Shown: one piece after another, positions 1 to 8,253 of the stretch
Position numbering within the stretch: position 1 is the stretch's first letter
How the letters are laid out: each line of letters starts with the position of its first letter
Source: Alphaproteobacteria bacterium
GTDB lineage: Bacteria > Pseudomonadota > Alphaproteobacteria > Thalassobaculales > Thalassobaculaceae
DNA: 50,403 bases
Assembly: GCA_024742605.1 (NCBI GenBank)
Contig: JANSYC010000026.1
Span: 1-50,403 of the forward strand
Direction of reading: 5' to 3'
Notes under the pieces: model-generated
Told to the model about the DNA's origin: nothing
Databases searched by the model: none
Seen by the model: only the letters and a program-made list of their open reading frames with translations
Made by a program: the position numbers and the translations under genes

Positions 1-396
1 CAGATGGTGATGTCGGAATACGCGACCAAGTTCCACGCACATGTGGACGCGCTTAACGTCCGGCTGCGGGGCAAGCGGGATGCGATCGTCGAGGCCCTGT
101 CGAAGGAGTTCGGCACCACCGCGGAGTTCACCGCGCCCGCCGGCGGCATTTTCGTCTGGGTGACCCTGCCCGAGCAGATCGACACCACCCATCTCGCCAA
201 GATCGCAGGAGCCGAAGGAGTGGCGATCAATCCCGGCGCGGAATGGGTGGCGGATTCGGAGACCGGGCGGCACAGCCTGCGGCTGTGCTTCGCCAATCCG
301 CCGATCGAGACCATCCGGGAGGGCGTCGCCAAGCTGGCGGAGATCTGCCATCGCGAGTACGGCGTCCCGGTCCGCGGTGCCAATACCCAGCGATGA
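1..396 (+). CDS. PLP-dependent aminotransferase (class I/II), C-terminal part
   Basis: This is the last ~131 codons of a fold-type I aminotransferase whose 5' part lies left of the window; the frame is open from base 1. The motif APAGGIFVWVTLP, the NPGAEW segment and SLRLCFANPP match the small C-terminal domain of MocR/2-aminoadipate-type aminotransferases, where the SLRLCFA arginine binds the substrate carboxylate. The PLP-binding lysine is outside the window, so the substrate cannot be judged. The stop overlaps the start of the next gene (ATGA), which suggests translational coupling with the acetyltransferase. Confidence 0.85.
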   Translation, partial: QMVMSEYATKFHAHVDALNVRLRGKRDAIVEALSKEFGTTAEFTAPAGGIFVWVTLPEQIDTTHLAKIAGAEGVAINPGAEWVADSETGRHSLRLCFANPPIETIREGVAKLAEICHREYGVPVRGANTQR

Positions 397-884
397 CCGC
401 GCCCATCGTCCCGGCCGACAGCCTCGATCCGGCGCTGCTCCTGGCGTTGAACACCGCGAACCAGACCGAGACCTCGGAGCTGGACGCGGACGGTCTCAGG
501 GATCTGCTGGCCGTTTCCTGGCAGGCATTGGCGATCGGTCGGGGCGATGCCCTGCTGATCGCCATGGATCAGGACTCCGCCTATTCCAGCCCGAACTTCC
601 AATGGTTCAAGGCGCGGCACGACCGGTTCGCCTATGTGGATCGGATCATCGTCGATGCCTCCGCGCGCGGCCGCGGTCTGGCGCGACACCTGTACGAACA
701 CCTGTTCGGACTGGCGCGCAGCGCGGGACACGATCGGATCGGCTGCGAGGTGAACCTGATCCCGCCCAATCCCGGCTCGGACGCGTTTCACGCCAGGCTC
801 GGCTTTGAGGAGGTCGGGCAGGCGGTACTGTACGGCGGGGCCAAGACCGTGCGCTATCTGGAAAAACCCTTAGGCGGTGGCTGA
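393..884 (+). CDS. GNAT family N-acetyltransferase
   Basis: A 163-residue protein of the usual size for single-domain GNAT acetyltransferases, which move an acetyl group from acetyl-CoA to an amine. The segment VDRIIVDASARGRGLARHLY (about residues 80-100) is the family's motif A, with the R/Q-x-x-G-x-G/A pyrophosphate loop seen as ARGRGLA. The C-terminal FHARLGFEEVG is the typical last strand and helix. The ATG chosen overlaps the aminotransferase stop; an earlier in-frame start would run deep into that gene. The substrate is unknown. The gene ends slightly inside the convergent flavoprotein gene. Confidence 0.85.
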   Translation: MTAPIVPADSLDPALLLALNTANQTETSELDADGLRDLLAVSWQALAIGRGDALLIAMDQDSAYSSPNFQWFKARHDRFAYVDRIIVDASARGRGLARHLYEHLFGLARSAGHDRIGCEVNLIPPNPGSDAFHARLGFEEVGQAVLYGGAKTVRYLEKPLGGG

Positions 885-1988
885 TCGGCGTTGCCAGAAG
901 GGGTGATCCGGCCATCGGGTCTCGGCGGCGTACATCAGGGCCAGATGCCGCTCGTAGTCTTCGGTGATCCGCTCGAGACCCGCAATATGATCCGCTACGG
1001 CGCCGGCATCCCCGGCCAGCATCCGGTGCGCGGTCATGCCGCCGCTGACCCCGGTATACAGGGCGTTGAACAGTCCGCGTGAGGAGAGCGGATCCAGGCT
1101 GAGTCCGGCGTCTCCAACCGCCAGCCAGCCGGATTTCATCGCCGGATCGGCTTCGGCCAGAGGGTCCGTACGGGCGGTATTGGCGGCCGTGGTCCAGATT
1201 TCCCCCACCGAATCGGCTTGAAATCCTGTCTCCTCCATCAGGGCGGCCATTGCCGGACAGCGCATGGCTCGCGCGATCAGCCCATCGGCCGAGACCGTCT
1301 CGGTCCCGTTCATCAGATCGGTGTCGGTGTGGAAGGTCAGCACCCGCGCACCCTGGGCCAGTGGTGCCGTGTACCACCAGCCCCCGGCCTCGCTCTCCAC
1401 GGTGCTGAACCCTGCGGTGCGGGCGGTCTCCCCGGAGGTCAGCCCTCTTATCCAACGCGCCGTCAGGCGGTCCGAATTCCGGCGCGCCGCCCCGAGCCGC
1501 TTGGCCACCGTCGACGCCCGGCCGGTGGCATCGATCACCACCCGGGCCTCGATCTCCAGCCGGTCCTGGCCGTCCGTCACGGCAATGTCCCAGCCCCCGG
1601 AGCCTCGGGCGGCGATGGCTTCAAGCCTGGCGGGTGCGATGATCCGGCAGCCGCGGGCCCCCGCGGCCCTGCGCAGGAAGGTCTCGAACCGGACGCGGTC
1701 CACGTGCCAGCCGGTGCCGTCCGGGTCCTTGAGGAAATCCGTTTCGGCCCAGTCGCCGCCCCAGACCAACTGGTTGCCCAGATAGGGCGGATGCGACTCG
1801 GCCTCGAAGGCTTTCAGCACGCCGAGATCGCGCAGCAGGCGGCGGGTGGCCGGAATCAAGGATTCTCCAATGCGCGGAATCGGCTCGGCCACCCGGTCGA
1901 TCAGCAGAACCCGGGCCCGGCCTCCCAGGGCCAGGCCGGCGGCGGCCCCCGCCGGTCCGGCCCCGATGATCGCGACATCTACTTCCAA
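870..1988 (-). CDS. FAD-dependent oxidoreductase, tryptophan-halogenase/LodB-like superfamily
   Basis: A 372-residue flavoprotein. The N-terminal GAGPAG (residues 9-14) is the Rossmann dinucleotide-binding loop; RIGESLIPATRRLL follows where halogenases and LodB/GoxB-type flavoproteins have GES-P; a GDAGLSLDPLSSRG segment near residue 285 is the second FAD-binding motif. The halogenase WxWxIP signature is not present: the equivalent place reads GGWWYTAPL. It is therefore more likely a monooxygenase or LodB-like peptide-modifying enzyme than a halogenase. No LodA-type quinoprotein partner is in the window. The apparent start is TTG. It is divergent from the carnitine genes, with 200 bp between. 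Confidence 0.75.
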   Translation of the reverse strand: MEVDVAIIGAGPAGAAAGLALGGRARVLLIDRVAEPIPRIGESLIPATRRLLRDLGVLKAFEAESHPPYLGNQLVWGGDWAETDFLKDPDGTGWHVDRVRFETFLRRAAGARGCRIIAPARLEAIAARGSGGWDIAVTDGQDRLEIEARVVIDATGRASTVAKRLGAARRNSDRLTARWIRGLTSGETARTAGFSTVESEAGGWWYTAPLAQGARVLTFHTDTDLMNGTETVSADGLIARAMRCPAMAALMEETGFQADSVGEIWTTAANTARTDPLAEADPAMKSGWLAVGDAGLSLDPLSSRGLFNALYTGVSGGMTAHRMLAGDAGAVADHIAGLERITEDYERHLALMYAAETRWPDHPFWQRRSATA

Positions 1989-2188
1989 ATCATCACCCGT
2001 TGGAGAACCGCCTCGTTGGCAGGAGTCATACCTGGGGTTGGACGAACCTGTCGATCCTGCCGGTGCGGCTTCCTCCGAGGACGCCGTCCGTCGCCGGCCG
2101 GCACGCCCGGGCTGTTTTGCTAAGACGCCGGACCCGTGCGACTAATCGGCAAATGTCTTCCAGCCTCCGAACGTCATGGGGAAGTGCG

Positions 2189-3085
2189 ATGCGCTCCAAA
2201 GTCTTCATCACCTGCGCGGTCACCGGCGCCGGCGACACAACCGGCAAGTCCGAGCATGTGCCGATCACCCCGACCCAGATCGCCGACAGCGCGGTCGACG
2301 CCGCCAAGGCGGGTGCCGCGATCGTCCACTGCCATGTTCGGGATCCGAAGACCGGCGCGCCGGCACGGGACTCTGCCATGTACCGGGAGGTGGTCGACCG
2401 GATCCGCGGCTCCGGCGTCGACGTTGTCATCAACCTGACGGCCGGCCATGGCGGCGATCTGGTGTTCGGGGCCGGCGAGACCCCGCTGCCGCTCGACGCC
2501 GCGGCCACCGATCTGGTCGGGCCCGAGGAGCGGGTCGATCATCTGAAACTGTGTCTGCCGGAGGTCTGTACCCTGGATTGCGGGTCGATGAATTTCGGCG
2601 AGGGCGACTACGTCATGACCAACACGCCCGCCATGCTGCGCCAGATGGCGAAACGGATGCAGGAGCTGGGGGTCAAGCCGGAGATCGAGGTGTTCGATAC
2701 CGGCCATCTGGCCTTCGCCAAACAGCTTGTGGCCGAGGGGCTGATCGACGATCCGGTGATGATTCAGCTGTGCATGGGCATTCCCTGGGGCGCGCCGAAC
2801 GACATGCACACACTCGCCGCAATGGTCGCGAACGTGCCCAGTGATTGGGTCTATTCCGGATTCTCGATCGGCCGGATGCAGATGCCCTATGCCGCGATCA
2901 TGCCGGTGTTCGGCGGCAACGTGCGGGTCGGGCTGGAGGACAACATCTACCTCTCACGCGGGGTCAAGGCGACCAACGCCCAGCTTGTGGAGCGGGCGGT
3001 CCAGGTTCTGGAGGGCATGGGGGTCGGCATTCTGGGGCCGGACGAGACCCGCAGCGCGCTCAAGCTCGAGACACCGGTCCGATGA
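2189..3085 (+). CDS. BKACE family enzyme, probable 3-dehydrocarnitine cleavage enzyme
   Basis: A 298-residue DUF849/BKACE protein. The family condenses a beta-keto acid with acetyl-CoA and splits off acetoacetate, using zinc. The HCH pair (H47 and H49, in VHCHVRDP) is the metal site and GLEDN (E250, D251) is the conserved later motif. The start with GGGGAAG six bases upstream fits family length; earlier in-frame starts add an unrelated N-terminus. The stop overlaps the start of carnitine dehydrogenase (ATGA). That pairing suggests the substrate is 3-dehydrocarnitine, giving betainyl-CoA and acetoacetate as in the Pseudomonas cdh pathway. The substrate is inferred from the neighbour, not from active-site residues. 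Confidence 0.88.
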   Translation: MRSKVFITCAVTGAGDTTGKSEHVPITPTQIADSAVDAAKAGAAIVHCHVRDPKTGAPARDSAMYREVVDRIRGSGVDVVINLTAGHGGDLVFGAGETPLPLDAAATDLVGPEERVDHLKLCLPEVCTLDCGSMNFGEGDYVMTNTPAMLRQMAKRMQELGVKPEIEVFDTGHLAFAKQLVAEGLIDDPVMIQLCMGIPWGAPNDMHTLAAMVANVPSDWVYSGFSIGRMQMPYAAIMPVFGGNVRVGLEDNIYLSRGVKATNAQLVERAVQVLEGMGVGILGPDETRSALKLETPVR

Positions 3086-4038
3086 GCCGGATCGCCTGTA
3101 TCGGCGGTGGCGTGATCGGTGGCGGTTGGGTCGCCCGGTTCCTGTTGCGCGGCCATGACGTGACGGTCTTCGACCCGCACCCCGAGGCGGAGCGGATCGT
3201 CGGCGAAGTCATCGCCAATGCCGAGCGCGCCCATGCGGACCTCGGTCTGCCCGAGGAGAGGGGGACCCTGCGGTTCGCCGCCACCGTGGCGGAGGCTGTC
3301 ACGGGGGCCGACTACATCCAGGAGAGCGTGCCGGAGCGGCTTGAGATCAAGGCCAAGGCGTTCGCCGAGATCGAGGCGTCGGCGCCGGCCCGGACCGTGA
3401 TCGGGTCCTCGACCTCCGGTTTCAAGCCCTCTCAGCTCCGCGAAGGCCGCGCCCATCTGGAGCGGATCATCGTCGCGCATCCGTTCAACCCGGTCTATCT
3501 TCTGCCGCTGGTCGAACTGGTCGGCGGGCCGGGCGGCGACGACGCCACCGCCTGGGCGGCGGCGTTCTTAAAGACCGTCGGTATGCACCCGCTGGTGCTG
3601 CGCAAGGAGATCGACGCCCATATCGCCGACCGGTTCCTGGAGGCGGTCTGGCGGGAGGCCTTGTGGCTGGTGAAGGACGGGGTGGCGACCACCGAGGAGA
3701 TCGATGACGCGATCCGCATGGGGTTCGGGCTGCGCTGGGCGCAGATGGGCCTGTTCGAGACCTATCGGATCGCCGGCGGGGAGGCCGGCATGCGGCATTT
3801 CCTGGCCCAGTTCGGCCCGGCCCTGAAATGGCCCTGGACCAAGCTGATGGATGTGCCGGAGCTGACCGACGAGCTGGTCGACACGATCGCCGACCAGTCT
3901 GACGCCCAGTCCGGCGCCCACGACATCCGGGGACTGGAGCGCATCCGGGATGAGAACCTGGTCGGCATCCTCAAAGCCCTGCGCGCGTCGCAAGGCGGCG
4001 AGGGTTGGGGGGCCGGGAAACTGCTTCCGAAGGAGTAG
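3082..4038 (+). CDS. L-carnitine dehydrogenase (3-hydroxyacyl-CoA dehydrogenase family)
   Basis: A 318-residue NAD-dependent dehydrogenase that would oxidise L-carnitine to 3-dehydrocarnitine. The N-terminal CIGGGVIGGGWVARFLLRG is the NAD-binding loop; QESVPE, GSSTSGFKPS and HPFNPVYLLPLVELV are the 3-hydroxyacyl-CoA dehydrogenase family motifs in the forms found in carnitine dehydrogenases; GFGLRWAQMGLFETYRIAGG lies in the C-terminal domain. Some alphaproteobacterial carnitine dehydrogenases are fused to a thioesterase domain; this one ends at 318 residues and has none. It is translationally coupled to the BKACE gene. It converges on the CmcJ-like gene. Confidence 0.88.
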   Translation: MSRIACIGGGVIGGGWVARFLLRGHDVTVFDPHPEAERIVGEVIANAERAHADLGLPEERGTLRFAATVAEAVTGADYIQESVPERLEIKAKAFAEIEASAPARTVIGSSTSGFKPSQLREGRAHLERIIVAHPFNPVYLLPLVELVGGPGGDDATAWAAAFLKTVGMHPLVLRKEIDAHIADRFLEAVWREALWLVKDGVATTEEIDDAIRMGFGLRWAQMGLFETYRIAGGEAGMRHFLAQFGPALKWPWTKLMDVPELTDELVDTIADQSDAQSGAHDIRGLERIRDENLVGILKALRASQGGEGWGAGKLLPKE

Positions 4039-4098
4039 GCGCAACCAGGAGCCGCCACCGCCCATCGACTGGCTCAGGGCGATAGCGGCATTTGTGGT

Positions 4099-4992
4099 CT
4101 ATCCCTCGATCACCACGAAGGTCCGGACCTCGATGCTTTCGCGCGGCGGGGCGTCCGGGTCCTGATCGGGGAGGGTGAAGGCACCGTGCGGGGTGAATCT
4201 GCTGCGGCCGTCGTCCAGGCTGTCCCAGCCCTTGATCAGCAGCACCTCGTCCCGGGTCATCTCGGGCGCCCAGTACCAGCGTTGCGCCGGGTTGTGGGCG
4301 ACCTGGTAGATCTCGCCGACCCGGCCGGGAAACACCTGGTCGGTGGCCAGAAGGTCTGCGGCGGCCACGGTGGTGGCGTCGGCCAGGGCCAGCGGCGCGC
4401 GCCGGACCGGCCCGCTGATCGGCCGCCAGACATTGACCTGAACGATCCGGCCGCCGGTCGAAAGGATCCGGTCGACTTCTTCCCGTCCGAGCGCGTCGGC
4501 GGCGCGCACCGGTCCGGAGCCTTCGGTGTAGTCCACGTGTACCCGTCCGGCGGGGCCACGGCTGCCGTCCTTGTTCGGGGCGCCCGTACCGCTGTCGGAG
4601 CGGCGGGTGTGGTCGAAGATGCCGACCCGGCTGGCCCCGAACGCTTCGGTCAGCATTGCGGTGATCTCGCCATAATAGGTGTCGAGCACCGCGTCCTCGT
4701 CATAGAGATCCTCAACCCGGGTGGGGTCCACTGCAAGCGCGAAGCCTTCCCGGTCTAGGTCGAACGCGCCCGCCAGCGGCCGCATGTCGTGGATCGGAAC
4801 TTCGATCTCCTCGACCGTGAAGAACAGTTTCGGGTCCTCGCCGGTCAGAGCCGCGCTGTGCATCACCGGCTTCTCGTCCTGGGGTTTGGTGAAGCCCAGA
4901 CGGGCGCGGAGCGGCTCCGCACTTCCGGCCTCGGATGCCTGCGTGGTGTGCGCGGTCGTCTGTGGGTCGGTCTGCGGGGCGAGTTGGTTCAT
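4099..4992 (-). CDS. CmcJ/NvfI (AsaB/GA4 desaturase-like) family oxygenase
   Basis: A 297-residue protein of the CmcJ/NvfI oxidoreductase family, related to Fe(II)/2-oxoglutarate enzymes. HVDYTEGSGP (about residues 150-160) carries the likely HxD metal motif; QVNVWRPISGPVRRAPLALADA, then LLIKGWDSLDDGRSRFTPHG near residue 260, are the family's other conserved blocks, with the histidine of TPHG a probable metal ligand. The first ~45 residues are Q/T/E-rich and likely disordered. A strong GGAGG lies six bases before the ATG. In fungi relatives act in secondary metabolism; bacterial members are mostly uncharacterised. No substrate can be read from the sequence. Confidence 0.8.
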   Translation of the reverse strand: MNQLAPQTDPQTTAHTTQASEAGSAEPLRARLGFTKPQDEKPVMHSAALTGEDPKLFFTVEEIEVPIHDMRPLAGAFDLDREGFALAVDPTRVEDLYDEDAVLDTYYGEITAMLTEAFGASRVGIFDHTRRSDSGTGAPNKDGSRGPAGRVHVDYTEGSGPVRAADALGREEVDRILSTGGRIVQVNVWRPISGPVRRAPLALADATTVAAADLLATDQVFPGRVGEIYQVAHNPAQRWYWAPEMTRDEVLLIKGWDSLDDGRSRFTPHGAFTLPDQDPDAPPRESIEVRTFVVIEG

Positions 4993-5135
4993 GATATCCT
5001 CCGTTCCTGTTTGTCACAGATAGGTGGATATTCTCGGGTAATTAATGTGTAATTCGGCATTAATATCGATCCGCTTGGGCAAGATGCCGGAGCGGGATAG
5101 CTTCTGTTGACGATTTTGATTGCGGGAGATGGCGG
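4993..5135. promoter_or_regulatory. Divergent promoter region between CmcJ-like oxygenase and ggt
   Basis: This 143-bp divergent gap has an AT-rich core in otherwise GC-rich DNA. It carries two ATTAAT hexamers at 5041-5046 and 5059-5064, 18 bp apart centre to centre; the first is part of TAATTAAT (5039-5046). Such spacing could be an operator or paired promoter elements. No clean sigma70 hexamer pair was found for either gene, so the assignment is tentative. Confidence 0.3.
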
Positions 5136-6878
5136 ATGATGCGGCGGCGCGCGGTCCTGAAAGGGCTTATGGCGGGGGCAGGCGGGGCGGTTGCCGCCCC
5201 ACCCGTGGGTGCGTTCACCCCGGCGGAGCTCTCGGGCGCCGACCGCCTGTTTCCCGTCGAGGCCTCGGGCGGCATGGTGGTCAGCCGGGAAGCCGAGGCC
5301 ACCCGGGTCGGCGTGGACGTGCTGGCGGCCGGCGGAAACGCGGTCGACGCAGCCGTTGCAACCGCTTTCGCACTTGCGGTCACCCTGCCACAGGCGGGCA
5401 ATCTCGGCGGGGGTGGCTTCGCTCTGGTGCACGAGGCCGGAACCGGTGTCAGCCACGCGCTCGATTTCCGGGAGATGGCTCCGGACGGCGCGCATCGGGA
5501 CCTGTTCCTGGGCCCGGACGGCGAGGTCGACAAGACTCTTGCCCGGTATTCCCACCGCTCGGTCGGAGTGCCGGGATCGGTGGCGGGGTATCTGGAGGCT
5601 CTGGACCGCTGGGGCACCCTGTCACGGGCCGAGGTGATCGCCCCGGCCATCAGGCTCGCCGAGGACGGGGTGACCGTCAGCCGGATCCTGCACCGCAATC
5701 TGGAGTCCCGGATCGAGCGGCTGGCGAAATGGCCCGCCACCCGCGCCATCATCGCCCGGCCGGACGGCGCAGCGCTTCGGCCCGGGGATATCCTCCGCCA
5801 GACCGACCTGGCGGAAAGCCTGCGCCTGATCGTCGGCCAGGGGGCGAAGGCTTTCTACCGCGGTCCGATCGGCGAGAAACTGGCAGCGGAAATGGAACGC
5901 CATGACGGGCTGATCGGGATGGCCGATCTGGATGCCTATCGAACCGTGCTCCGCCAACCGGTAGCCGGCAACTATCGAGGGCTCAAAGTCCTGTCGATGC
6001 CGCCGCCCAGTTCCGGCGGCGCACATCTGGTGCAGATGCTGAATATTCTGGAAGGCTGGGATCTGGCGGATCTGGGGGCCGGGTCGGTGGCGACGCTGCA
6101 CCGGGTCGCCGAGGCGATGCGGCGCGCCTATGCGGACCGAGCGACCCATCTGGGCGATCCGGATTTCTGGGATGTGCCGCTCGACTGGCTCACCTCGAAG
6201 GCCTATGGGGACGAATTGCGGGCCGGAATCGATCTCTATCGGGCCTCCCGTTCCGCCGACCTCCGTCCTGGCACCCCGGCACCGACCGAAAGCCGCGACA
6301 CCACCCATCTGTCGGTCATGGACCGAAGCGGCAATGCGGTTTCGATGACCACCACGCTGAATTTCGGTTTCGGAACCGGCATTGTGGCGGAGGGGACGGG
6401 CATATTTTTGAATAACGAAATGGACGATTTCAGCTCCAAGCCGGGCACGCCGAACGCCTATGGGCTGGTCGGTGGAGAAGCGAACGCGATCGCGCCGGCG
6501 AAACGGCCTCTATCGTCGATGACACCAACTCTGCTGATGGCGGAGGGCCGCGCGGTAGCCGCACTGGGAAGCCCGGGGGGCAGCCGGATCATCACCTCGG
6601 TGCTGCAGGTGATCCTCAATCTGGTCGATCACGGTATGAATCTGGCCGAGGCGACCGCGGCCCCGCGGATCCATCATCAATGGCTGCCCGACTCGCTGCG
6701 GGTCGAGGCCGGTGTCTCGCCGGATACTGTCGATCTGCTGCGGGCGATCGGCCATGAGGTCGAGGTTGGACGCGCCTTCGGCGCCGTCCAGGCGATAGTA
6801 CGCGCGGACGGCGGATTCAGAGGTGTCACCGATACCAGGCGTCCGGGCGGGCTGGCGGATGGCCCGGATCGACTCTAG
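5136..6878 (+). CDS. ggt: Gamma-glutamyltransferase
   Basis: A 580-residue Ntn hydrolase precursor that cleaves the gamma-glutamyl bond of glutathione and similar compounds in the periplasm. An N-terminal RRR followed by a hydrophobic stretch to about residue 26 looks like a Tat-type signal. DFREMAP (R112) binds the glutamyl carboxylate. The self-cleavage site is ESRD/TTHLSV, with T389 the predicted nucleophile that starts the small subunit. NNEMDDFSSKPGTPN and KRPLSSMTPT match the lid loop and the oxyanion region of E. coli Ggt. All catalytic elements are present and the length is standard. The ATG at 5136 follows GGGAG. Confidence 0.95.
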   Translation: MMRRRAVLKGLMAGAGGAVAAPPVGAFTPAELSGADRLFPVEASGGMVVSREAEATRVGVDVLAAGGNAVDAAVATAFALAVTLPQAGNLGGGGFALVHEAGTGVSHALDFREMAPDGAHRDLFLGPDGEVDKTLARYSHRSVGVPGSVAGYLEALDRWGTLSRAEVIAPAIRLAEDGVTVSRILHRNLESRIERLAKWPATRAIIARPDGAALRPGDILRQTDLAESLRLIVGQGAKAFYRGPIGEKLAAEMERHDGLIGMADLDAYRTVLRQPVAGNYRGLKVLSMPPPSSGGAHLVQMLNILEGWDLADLGAGSVATLHRVAEAMRRAYADRATHLGDPDFWDVPLDWLTSKAYGDELRAGIDLYRASRSADLRPGTPAPTESRDTTHLSVMDRSGNAVSMTTTLNFGFGTGIVAEGTGIFLNNEMDDFSSKPGTPNAYGLVGGEANAIAPAKRPLSSMTPTLLMAEGRAVAALGSPGGSRIITSVLQVILNLVDHGMNLAEATAAPRIHHQWLPDSLRVEAGVSPDTVDLLRAIGHEVEVGRAFGAVQAIVRADGGFRGVTDTRRPGGLADGPDRL

Positions 6879-6909
6879 GCGATGATGCTGAGTGGGGGGT
6901 GGCGGCGGT

Positions 6910-7092
6910 CTAGTCGGCCAGATTGGTGTGGTCGTTCAGGAAATCCTCGAGGTCCTTGACCGCGATCCGCCATTCCTTGCCGAGCTTGATGGCGCGGATA
7001 CGGCGATCCCGGATCCATGAACGGACCGTCGCTTCCTGTACCTGCAGCACGTTCGCCGCATCGTGCACTGTCATGAGAGGGCGGCTGAGCAT
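6910..7092 (-). CDS. Excisionase/MerR-like helix-turn-helix protein
   Basis: A 60-residue protein with one winged helix-turn-helix of the DNA-binding excisionase family: LMTVHDAANVLQVQEATVRS is the helix-turn-helix and AIKLGKEWRIAVKDLEDFL is the wing and C-terminal helix. The ATG at 7092 is preceded by AAGG; a TTG start at 7143 would add 17 residues without family similarity. It lies downstream of, and on the same strand as, an uncharacterised gene. Such small HTH proteins occur in mobile elements, phages and toxin-antitoxin loci and also as stand-alone regulators. No integrase or attachment site is visible, so its role is open. Confidence 0.75.
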   Translation of the reverse strand: MLSRPLMTVHDAANVLQVQEATVRSWIRDRRIRAIKLGKEWRIAVKDLEDFLNDHTNLAD

Positions 7093-7223
7093 CTCGACCT
7101 TAAATCCCGTAGTTTCCAAGTGGTTTTTCCGCAAAACCAACAAGTTATATCTATTATGGGGACCCCTCGCCGCGCTTCAAGATGGAAGAGTCCCGAGGTG
7201 GCTTACTTTGTCTCCTACAAAGT

Positions 7224-7904
7224 CTAGATGGTTCGTTCTGCCCGTTCTCGCAGTCGCAGCGTGATCGCGCTGGCCAGTTTGCCCGCCTCGGCCGCCATGG
7301 CTTTGATAAAGCTGTGGTCCATGTGGGTGGCGCTGGCGAGGACGCGGTCGGAAAGGGTTCGCCCGCCGCCGGTCGTATCCGCCGATTTGGTGGTGTCCAA
7401 AGCCGCGGAGAGAAGCGCGTGGTATTCCGTCTCGACGAACATCAAACGGGTTGGATTCGCCGCGAGCCAGCGAGGCGAGAGCACCCGGACGGCCTCGACG
7501 GACGGGTCCTCCAGGATAAACCGTTTGGTGGTGTTTCCCTCCGTGTCAGGTCCGGTGCGCGAAATCAGTTCGACCGCAATCCATGCGAACCACCACCGCC
7601 AGGGGTCGGCCCGCATCACCCCGTCGTCGTAGACGTCCTGCATGAAATGCAGCGTGGTCATGGGAGACTCTGGCTTCAGTCGCACAATCTGCGGAGGCAG
7701 GGCGGACACCGCCAGGACCCTGAAGGCCTTGTCGAACTTTCCGGGTTTCCCTGTCTTTGGCGGCAGAAGCCCGGCCCTGATCTGCAAGACTTCCGCGTCT
7801 TCCACCAGAAACCAATGGCGCAAGGCCATGGCCATCCCCCGGATCTGATCATCGAGTTCGATCCGTATCGGCGTTATGGGTTCCAGCGGCGTCCGGCGAC
7901 TCAT
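7224..7904 (-). CDS. Uncharacterised protein (orphan)
   Basis: I do not recognise this 226-residue protein. It has no signal peptide or membrane segment. Visible features are a Trp-rich DPWRWWFAWIAVEL stretch in the middle, a Gly/Thr-rich turn (KSADTTGGGRT) and a charged C-terminus. The ATG at 7904 follows GGAACAGG; a GTG at 7949 would add 15 residues. Codon use is less GC-biased than in neighbouring core genes. It lies upstream of the HTH gene on the same strand with a 131-bp gap, so the two may be co-transcribed, perhaps as part of a transferred segment. Confidence 0.55.
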   Translation of the reverse strand: MSRRTPLEPITPIRIELDDQIRGMAMALRHWFLVEDAEVLQIRAGLLPPKTGKPGKFDKAFRVLAVSALPPQIVRLKPESPMTTLHFMQDVYDDGVMRADPWRWWFAWIAVELISRTGPDTEGNTTKRFILEDPSVEAVRVLSPRWLAANPTRLMFVETEYHALLSAALDTTKSADTTGGGRTLSDRVLASATHMDHSFIKAMAAEAGKLASAITLRLRERAERTI

Positions 7905-8253
7905 GACCTGTTCCGATATCTGGATAGGCTTTTGATTCTCTTGATACACGACGGTTATATCAGGCGACAGCCCGCGCAGAGCTTGCCTAAGCCTACGACT
8001 GTCGATAGATTTCGGCCACCGTTTGGGAGAACGGATGCATAGTCTGTGAATCCGCCCGTGCCCATCGGGTCATGGGAGTGTCGCGAAACGAGCTCACGGC
8101 AGGGCGTCGCAGCGGTAGTAGGTCGATTTGCAGAGTTTTGTTAGTATATGGCAGAACGCGAGTCGGCGGTCAGGGTCGGACACATGACAGGGCCGACATG
8201 GTCGACCAACAATGGACGTGCCTGAACGAGCAGAAATTCGGGGGACTGTTAGC
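7905..8253. other. Intergenic region upstream of the M23 peptidase gene
   Basis: This 349-bp divergent region has no convincing gene. Short reading frames in it lack ribosome sites and recognisable sequence. A weak promoter candidate for the peptidase gene is the TATATG at 8145-8150 in a locally AT-rich stretch (8128-8150), but no good -35 hexamer stands 16-18 bp before it. A poly-G ribosome site (8240-8244) precedes the chosen peptidase start. Confidence 0.4.

Noticed and set aside
870-6878. Natural-product gene cluster built from the flavoprotein, CmcJ-like oxygenase and Ggt
   Set aside because: No synthase, peptide synthetase, precursor peptide or dedicated exporter is present; Ggt is a standard periplasmic enzyme and strands are mixed.
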